Below, in pieces: positions 26,701 to 30,727 of a stretch of DNA of 30,727 nt. Origin of the DNA: Bacteroidia bacterium (GTDB lineage: Bacteria > Bacteroidota > Bacteroidia > Bacteroidales > GCA-2748055); the NCBI GenBank assembly GCA_030596245.1, contig JAUVKN010000006.1, positions 1-30,727 of the forward strand, given 5' to 3'. Positions within the stretch are counted from its first letter, which is position 1; each line of letters starts with the position of its first letter. A model generated the notes under the pieces. That model saw nothing but the letters and a program-made list of their open reading frames with translations. It did no database searches and was not told the DNA's origin. The translations under genes and the position numbers were made by a program.

Positions 26701-27002
26701 TCGATGATCATGGCTCCGGCCACATTGATGTCAATATCCTGTGTATTATAACCAATCACACTGATCCTGATAATATTTTCCGAATTCCTCATCTCAAGTA
26801 CGAAATCTCCGTTTACGTTGGAGATGGTCCCATTGATGATGCGGTTCTCCTTGTCATATTCAATGATATTTGCACCAATGACAGCGGTCTTATCACCCTT
26901 GTCAATGACCCTTCCCCTGATGATCTTCCTCTCTTGCGGGAAAGCCTGGATCACAATACCCAGTGTCAGAAGCAGTATAATTGCTTTTTTTGCCATTTTC
27001 AT
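23763..27002 (-). CDS. SusC/RagA-family TonB-dependent outer-membrane transporter
   Basis: 1079 aa from the first ATG; the start could be MAKKAI (26996). A signal peptide ends near QAFPQ (23). A carboxypeptidase-regulatory-like domain (about 27-105) is followed by LEEVTVTA (109-116), the typical SusC TonB-box region, then the plug (about 135-260) with LQGKVSGLDIIAASGDPGSG (156-175), RGLSGMGNSQPLIVIDGIPQ (181-200) and AGSTAVYGSRGADGVLLLET. The 22-stranded barrel ends KMLTFSISVGF with a C-terminal Phe. It forms an import complex with the 489-aa SusD. It starts 8 bp after the 770-aa FAS1 gene, so the fasciclin gene leads the operon. It is not a recent duplicate of the other SusC: the plug and linker sequences differ widely. 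Confidence 0.94.
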   Translation of the reverse strand: MKMAKKAIILLLTLGIVIQAFPQERKIIRGRVIDKGDKTAVIGANIIEYDKENRIINGTISNVNGDFVLEMRNSENIIRISVIGYNTQDIDINVAGAMIIELDPSNVELEEVTVTAVAKSRHSLTNIDDRDKASSSVKVDLIEMQEAGFLSAADALQGKVSGLDIIAASGDPGSGSQLVIRGLSGMGNSQPLIVIDGIPQFRVSQDFDLSSADTEDISELVNIALQDIKSIEILKDAGSTAVYGSRGADGVLLLETHTGKLGKVQFDYQYKNSMNFQPPAIPMLNGDEYVMLQLEEWHNARGVFEIPPEIAYDKDYVDFYNYSANTDWLGAITQNSMTHDHYFKVSGGGQKTRYFTSFSYVDEGGTTINTNSRRFSTRVNLDYYLSRKLLFTVQFNYTNNNTEGNLELSGRNVREMAYIKAPNMSIWEYDVDGVPTGEYFTPITSYQGAGDSYYNPVAISDLGKNDRVVNQLQNTFRLRYSILDWLTLRETVSFQYKGQKSQSYLPYNAFGADWLAWNVNKADEGNNMESQIRTETQLAFDSPFKNQDHVFSGALSWITDQSSSEWMYIQSNKTPSTDIQDPAIDAQINWIGTGSGETRSLGALANINYKYKDRYMIQSILRADAHSAFGINNRWGLFKGISAGWRFSSEPFMQRFQFLDESMLRASWGVAGRQPTDSYARFATYESTSNGNYITNPAIVPTQIQLNNLQWENIESYDVGLELNFFDYRLYMEGDVYIKTTSDLLFGGPQQWQKYPIPTSSGYEYLNYLNGGELVNKGWELMMEYRIMQKGNFRWSVNFNISQNINSFVDLPDNFNTERSTSISNGEYPRRVMKGEPIGSFFGFKYLGVYPTDADALAKDANGNVIVDEAGVPIPMTYTGTYIFRGGDARYEDINNDGVIDLNDVVYIGDSNPDFIGGFGSSFDYKNFDLSFAFHYRMGFDIVNGVAIATEGMNNKNNQSKAVLSRWRVQGQDEEGMLPRAYLYHPANNLGSDRYVEAGDYLRLINVKFGYRLRRDLCEKLKIRSMTFAVSARKMMTLTYYSGQDPEISQNASDPFWIGVDRANTPPPKMLTFSISVGF

Positions 27003-27010
27003 CTATATCA

Positions 27011-29323
27011 TTAGTTGGAATCCAGATCTTCATAAAGCAATACCCCGTCGATTTCATGGATCACGGTATTGATGAGCACAACGGGGAAAACTTCGGTCCC
27101 CTCACCCAGGCTGATACCAGTCATAATATTGGTGGTCCCATCTGATTCATTGATGGTCATATAATCGGTTCCCGATTTATCCGGAATGGTGATCACATCA
27201 TAACCGGGTTCCAGATAGATCTTTGAGAATATTGTGGTGAATTCTGTGGAGGACTCATCAATCCTGGTGGTTTCATAGTAGCCGGGAGTCTTGTCACCAT
27301 CAGTAAAAATCAGATCCCCCTGGACAAAGTGTAACAACAAAAGGCGCTGGAGATCCTCCTGGTTCAGGGTATCTGCCCTAATCGCATTCAGGGCCGAATC
27401 GCTGGGGACAAACACTGTGTAATTTTCATTGTTCGAAATAAAGATATACCGGTATTCTTTGTCTTTGCTTAGCCCGGCTTTCTGAAGAAGGCTGTGGAAC
27501 CCAGGATACTCAGCGGATATTTTCAGGTAGAGGTTGGTGGCTGAAAAGCTATACCAGTTATCGATTTCGTAACTAATCCCATTATCGGCATTCTCACTGA
27601 TCTGCCGGGGGATATCAGCAGTCTGTATTGCACCCTTATATCCAACTGTAGTTGGTGCCGTCCCCTTTACTTCCCCCGTCTCATTATTGACCACCAGGTA
27701 ATTCCCTGCCAGATTCTTGATAAACTCTTTCCTGGCGAAACCCCTGGGATTTCTTGTGCCAATATGGTTCAGGATCAATGTCCTTAGCTCATTGGTATTC
27801 ACCCCGTACCTTTGTGCAGCATCACCGCTTCCCTGGTAAAGGAAAAAAGACTCCGAACTGTAATCATACAGCAGGGAAGAGTCTGCCTGACAATCAGCGT
27901 CGGATTCTACGAAAAACATGTAATCCTCAAACTCTCTCTTAAGCGCAGGCAGCAGTCCGGCATCTTCTATGGCGAACATGGAAAAAGAATAACCCCTCTG
28001 CTGATAAATGGGCCCGGTTACACTCTTGAAGGCCCTGGGTATGATGGCTTCATCAACTCCCATAAATGTGCAGTTACTTCCATATTGTTTATGGACAACA
28101 TTGGCAGGATCGACCGTCACCCTGTCATCCTCACCATTATAAAAACCATTGTCCAGATCAGTCGGGTAAATGGGATTTGTTGAGAGATGTGTATTGGCAA
28201 TGATCCTTTTGATGTGCCTGGGTGCATTTTCCAGGTTGCCCCATTTGCCGGCTCCTACCAGGTAATCAATGATAAACTTATCCAGTGCCTCGTTGGTGGG
28301 AGCCACCATCCCATGGTGGTATCTAATAGCAACATTTGAAGGCAATCCGAACGTCCCCCGGGGTGCAGTTGTTTCTTCATTGAGGATATCAAAGGCCAGT
28401 TCGGGATATGTAAGATCAAAAAGGGAATCCACCACAAATCCCTCATCCGCACCCGGCTGATCAAAGGTTTTATCCTCGTTGTATATGAATTCAGGGAACC
28501 GGTTCACCAGGTCTAAAAACTGAGAGTAGGATCCATCTCCCGCATCGGTTTCAAGCAATTCAAAAGCATTTTGAAGGGGATCCACTACTTGATCAACATT
28601 GTATACAAATCCGTTTTCTGCAAAAATCTCATCCCCGATGATTTTCGCTCCTGCAAAATAGAGGTCATCAGAACTCTCAATGGGCCTGTCAAAATAGAAT
28701 TGATAATCATCCACACTCAGGTTATAAATATCAAAATACTCCTTGAAAAATATGGGCACATATTTACGTGAATCGGTGAGGAACACCCTGTGCCAGTTCG
28801 ATTCCAGTGTATCGACGATCTGGATATCTTTGTCCGCTTCATTATATTCAATCCCCAACTTCCTGTTTTTTTCAAGAAGCAGGGTCTCTCTTTTAAAGCC
28901 CCGGGGTTCGTCATTGTTGATGTCAAGGGTGTCGATCCAACCCCATACATCCAGTGAACGCAACTGGACCTTGCTCCAGGGATTCTGAACAATATGGTAT
29001 TTTACCAGCTCATCAAGTTCGTCATCGGGTATATCTTCTACAATATTATATATAGGATGCTGCTGGAACCAAATTGTAAAAGCCTCATTGTTAGGGGCGA
29101 AGATCGTATAGCTCCCCGATCTGTCGATGATGGTATCATACCCGCTAAGCTCAACGCACTGCGCAAAGGTGGAAAGATCGGGCTGCTCCAACAATTGCGT
29201 GTATACCTTCCCTGCAAGCCAATCAGGTCGTGCATATTTATCCACTCTCTTCAATTCCGGATCACAACCCAGCAATATCAATCCAAGCAGGAAAAGCAGG
29301 ACAATTGGTTTTGGTTTAATCAT
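27011..29323 (-). CDS. Multi-domain fasciclin (FAS1) lipoprotein, first gene of the operon
   Basis: A 770-aa lipoprotein; lipobox LILLGC (Cys20), then DPE (acidic residues at +2 and +4). Four FAS1-like modules can be traced. Module 1 (about 39-248) has YTIFAPNNEAFTIWF (72-86) and NGFVYNVDQVVDPL (237-250). Module 2 (about 255-428) has HGMVAPTNEALDKFI (337-351). Module 3 (about 437-588) is divergent, with EFIKNLAGNYLVVNNETG (533-550) and NADNGISYEIDNWYSF. Module 4 (about 597-765) has YTVFVPSDSALNAI (635-648) and INTVIHEIDGVLLYE (751-765). Unlike the two shorter FAS1 lipoproteins it has no terminal beta-sandwich. As the promoter-proximal gene it is probably the most strongly expressed. An adhesive or surface-docking role is inferred from the fold and lipidation only. 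Confidence 0.83.
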   Translation of the reverse strand: MIKPKPIVLLFLLGLILLGCDPELKRVDKYARPDWLAGKVYTQLLEQPDLSTFAQCVELSGYDTIIDRSGSYTIFAPNNEAFTIWFQQHPIYNIVEDIPDDELDELVKYHIVQNPWSKVQLRSLDVWGWIDTLDINNDEPRGFKRETLLLEKNRKLGIEYNEADKDIQIVDTLESNWHRVFLTDSRKYVPIFFKEYFDIYNLSVDDYQFYFDRPIESSDDLYFAGAKIIGDEIFAENGFVYNVDQVVDPLQNAFELLETDAGDGSYSQFLDLVNRFPEFIYNEDKTFDQPGADEGFVVDSLFDLTYPELAFDILNEETTAPRGTFGLPSNVAIRYHHGMVAPTNEALDKFIIDYLVGAGKWGNLENAPRHIKRIIANTHLSTNPIYPTDLDNGFYNGEDDRVTVDPANVVHKQYGSNCTFMGVDEAIIPRAFKSVTGPIYQQRGYSFSMFAIEDAGLLPALKREFEDYMFFVESDADCQADSSLLYDYSSESFFLYQGSGDAAQRYGVNTNELRTLILNHIGTRNPRGFARKEFIKNLAGNYLVVNNETGEVKGTAPTTVGYKGAIQTADIPRQISENADNGISYEIDNWYSFSATNLYLKISAEYPGFHSLLQKAGLSKDKEYRYIFISNNENYTVFVPSDSALNAIRADTLNQEDLQRLLLLHFVQGDLIFTDGDKTPGYYETTRIDESSTEFTTIFSKIYLEPGYDVITIPDKSGTDYMTINESDGTTNIMTGISLGEGTEVFPVVLINTVIHEIDGVLLYEDLDSN

Positions 29324-29639
29324 CTCAATTCGTTCAAAAAATGGTTAAATTGCCAGATTATCAGGTGATATTCGGCTGTATTACTCTGCAATCGGTTGCT
29401 TTTTTAGTCAGAGGGTCATCTCCAAGTGCGCATAAATATAAAAAATGTTCATTACAGGCCGGGAAGACAATAGCTAATTAGAGTCAGTCTAGACAACAGT
29501 TTTCCTGCACAACGTGCATATGACTTGTTGAATTTTAACTCTGGATTTTTATTATTAAATTGGGGGGCGATTTCAATATCAAACTTGGGGGGCGATTTCA
29601 ATATCAAACACACATAACCAAACTAAAATCTTAATTATT
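29324..29639. other. Divergent promoter region between FAS1-SusCD operon and Gfo/Idh/MocA gene
   Basis: This 316-bp region has no gene on either strand. It must carry the start signals of both the seven-gene minus-strand operon and the plus-strand oxidoreductase. Visible items are the 25-bp tandem duplication (29560-29609), an inverted repeat TGCAC-AAC-GTGCA (29506-29518) and the palindrome GTCTAGAC (29487-29494). A weak -7-like TATTTATG occurs on the minus strand (29431-29438), but no -33 element is correctly spaced, so I do not place promoters. Confidence 0.6.
29560..29609 (+). repeat. Perfect 25-bp tandem duplication upstream of Gfo/Idh/MocA gene
   Basis: Two identical adjacent 25-bp copies, 29560-29584 and 29585-29609, each begin TTGGGGGGCG and end AATATCAAAC. 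They end 30 bp before the start codon. The G6 run is conspicuous in an otherwise AT-rich leader. This may be a doubled regulator site in the 5' leader or a recent slippage duplication. Confidence 0.9.
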
Positions 29640-30727
29640 ATGAACAAAGAAAATGGCAAGGGTGTTTCCAGAAGAAAATTTATTGGAACCACTGCAGCTG
29701 CTACAGCTGGATTTACAATCATACCAAGTCATGTGGTTAGCGGAATGGGATACACTGCACCCAGTGATAAGCTGAACATTGCTGCTGTGGGTATTGGTGG
29801 CATGGGCAACTCAAACCTTCGGAACATCAAGGACCAGAATATTGTGGCCCTCTGTGATGTGGATTGGAAATATGCCGCCAAGACATTTGATAAATATCCC
29901 AAGGCTAAGAAGTTCTGGGACTGGAGAAAGATGTACGATAAGATGGGGAAAGATATCGATGCAGTGGTGGTGGCAACAGCAGACCATACTCATGCACTGA
30001 TAGCTTCGCACGGAATGACCATGGGCATGCATTCCTATGTACAAAAGCCCCTTACCCATTCGGTATATGAATCAAGGCTTTTGACCAAGCTAGCCAAGAA
30101 ACACAAGCTGGCCACCTCCATGGGGAATCAGGGTTCCTCAGGGGAAGGGGTGAATCTGACGACCGAATGGCTCATGAACGGAGAGATTGGTGAAGTAAGA
30201 GAAGTAGAGGCTTTTACTGACCGTCCCATCTGGCCACAGGGCATGAATGTACCTGAGGAGAAGATGCCGGTACCCGACACCCTTAACTGGGATCTCTTCA
30301 CCGGTCCTGCCGAAATGAAAGACTTCAATGAGATATACCATCCCTGGAACTGGCGTGGCTGGTGGGATTATGGAACCGGGGCTCTGGGCGACATGGCCTG
30401 TCATATTTTACACCCGGTTTTTGTCGGACTGCAATTGGAGTATCCCATAAAAGTACAGGGAAGTTCTACCCTGTTGCTTACAGAATGTGCCCCAAATGCA
30501 CAAATGGTTAAACTGACCTACCCCGAGCGGAAGCCTGCTCCAAATTTGAAATTCCCCCAGGTGGATGTAACCTGGTATGATGGCGGACTTCAGCCCATGA
30601 AACCGAAATGGTGGCCGGAAGGCAGAACCATGAATGATTCCGGTGGTGGTGTACTGTTCCACGGAAGTAAGGATACCCTGGTTTGTGGTTGTTACGGAGT
30701 AAATCCCTGGTTGCTTTCAGGCAGGGT
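29640..30727 (+). CDS. Tat-exported Gfo/Idh/MocA family oxidoreductase, 3' end beyond window
   Basis: The frame is open from ATG 29640 to the window end (362 complete codons). The N-terminus has a twin-arginine motif SRRKFIGTT (10-18) and a hydrophobic stretch ending before SHVVSG, so Tat export is expected. The NAD-binding Rossmann motif GIGGMG is at 51-56. The catalytic-lysine motif reads QKP (135-137) where most family members have EKP. The later segments RGWWDYGTGALGDMACH (about 239-255) and TWYDGGLQPM match the substrate-domain region of the 503-aa paralogue at 3349, and the signal regions are nearly identical (GTTAAATAxFTIxPSHV). It diverges from the FAS1-SusCD operon. Likely role: redox modification of a sugar or glycoside in the periplasm (inference). 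Confidence 0.9.
   Translation, partial: MNKENGKGVSRRKFIGTTAAATAGFTIIPSHVVSGMGYTAPSDKLNIAAVGIGGMGNSNLRNIKDQNIVALCDVDWKYAAKTFDKYPKAKKFWDWRKMYDKMGKDIDAVVVATADHTHALIASHGMTMGMHSYVQKPLTHSVYESRLLTKLAKKHKLATSMGNQGSSGEGVNLTTEWLMNGEIGEVREVEAFTDRPIWPQGMNVPEEKMPVPDTLNWDLFTGPAEMKDFNEIYHPWNWRGWWDYGTGALGDMACHILHPVFVGLQLEYPIKVQGSSTLLLTECAPNAQMVKLTYPERKPAPNLKFPQVDVTWYDGGLQPMKPKWWPEGRTMNDSGGGVLFHGSKDTLVCGCYGVNPWLLSGR

Noticed and set aside
14111..29323. The two SusCD pairs as a recent tandem duplication
   Set aside because: The SusC proteins differ in the linker and plug, and the SusD proteins differ in length (614 and 489 aa) and sequence; only family-level motifs are shared.
29401..29470. A Bacteroidota -33/-7 promoter for the FAS1-SusCD operon
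   Set aside because: TATTTATG at 29431-29438 has one mismatch to TAnnTTTG, but the nearest TTG-type -33 word is about 29 nt away, outside the usual spacing.

Overview
The window looks like a carbohydrate-utilisation region of a Bacteroidota (Bacteroidetes) chromosome. The evidence is two SusC/SusD pairs, lipoproteins with Bacteroidetes-type lipoboxes, three proteins ending in type IX secretion (T9SS) C-terminal sorting domains, Tat-exported Gfo/Idh/MocA oxidoreductases, and a lack of obvious Shine-Dalgarno sites. No rRNA, tRNA, transposase, integrase or CRISPR array was seen. The genus cannot be named from the sequence alone; a free-living or marine Bacteroidales/Marinilabiliales-like relative is only a guess.

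Left region (1-4860, all minus strand): in transcription order, a Tat-exported Gfo/Idh/MocA oxidoreductase, a secreted GH9 endoglucanase, a secreted RraA-like protein and a redoxin cut by the window edge. Two of the three intergenic gaps are packed with tandem 7-8 bp units (GTCTGAAA type on the mRNA strand).

Middle region (5057-13926, plus strand): a 1285-aa repeat-rich T9SS protein with lamin-tail-like domains; a strong intrinsic terminator; a broken sulfatase whose N-terminus is joined in frame to a T9SS sorting-domain tail; a GH5 glycanase with a CBM6-like domain; and a pectate-lyase-3-like beta-helix protein with three regulatory-type beta-sandwich domains. A cluster of long hairpin repeats separates this block from the convergent operon to the right.

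Right region (14111-29323, minus strand): an apparent seven-gene operon with gaps of 3-21 bp. The order is FAS1 (fasciclin) lipoprotein, SusC, SusD, FAS1 lipoprotein, FAS1 lipoprotein, SusC, SusD. It holds no glycoside hydrolase and no recognisable SusE/SusF; FAS1 lipoproteins occupy the places where surface glycan-binding proteins would be expected. This two-transporter, three-fasciclin layout is the best candidate here for an under-described system. A second Tat-signal Gfo/Idh/MocA gene (29640 onward, cut by the window end) diverges from it, with a perfect 25-bp tandem duplication upstream.

Working model (inference): the T9SS-secreted GH5, the exported GH9 and the beta-helix protein cut an extracellular plant- or algal-type polysaccharide. 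The FAS1 lipoproteins help capture the ligand or stabilise the surface transporter complexes. Two SusCD pairs import the products, and the exported oxidoreductases and RraA-like protein may modify sugars in the periplasm. No regulator (HTCS, SARP, ECF/anti-sigma) lies in the window, so regulation and the true substrate remain open.
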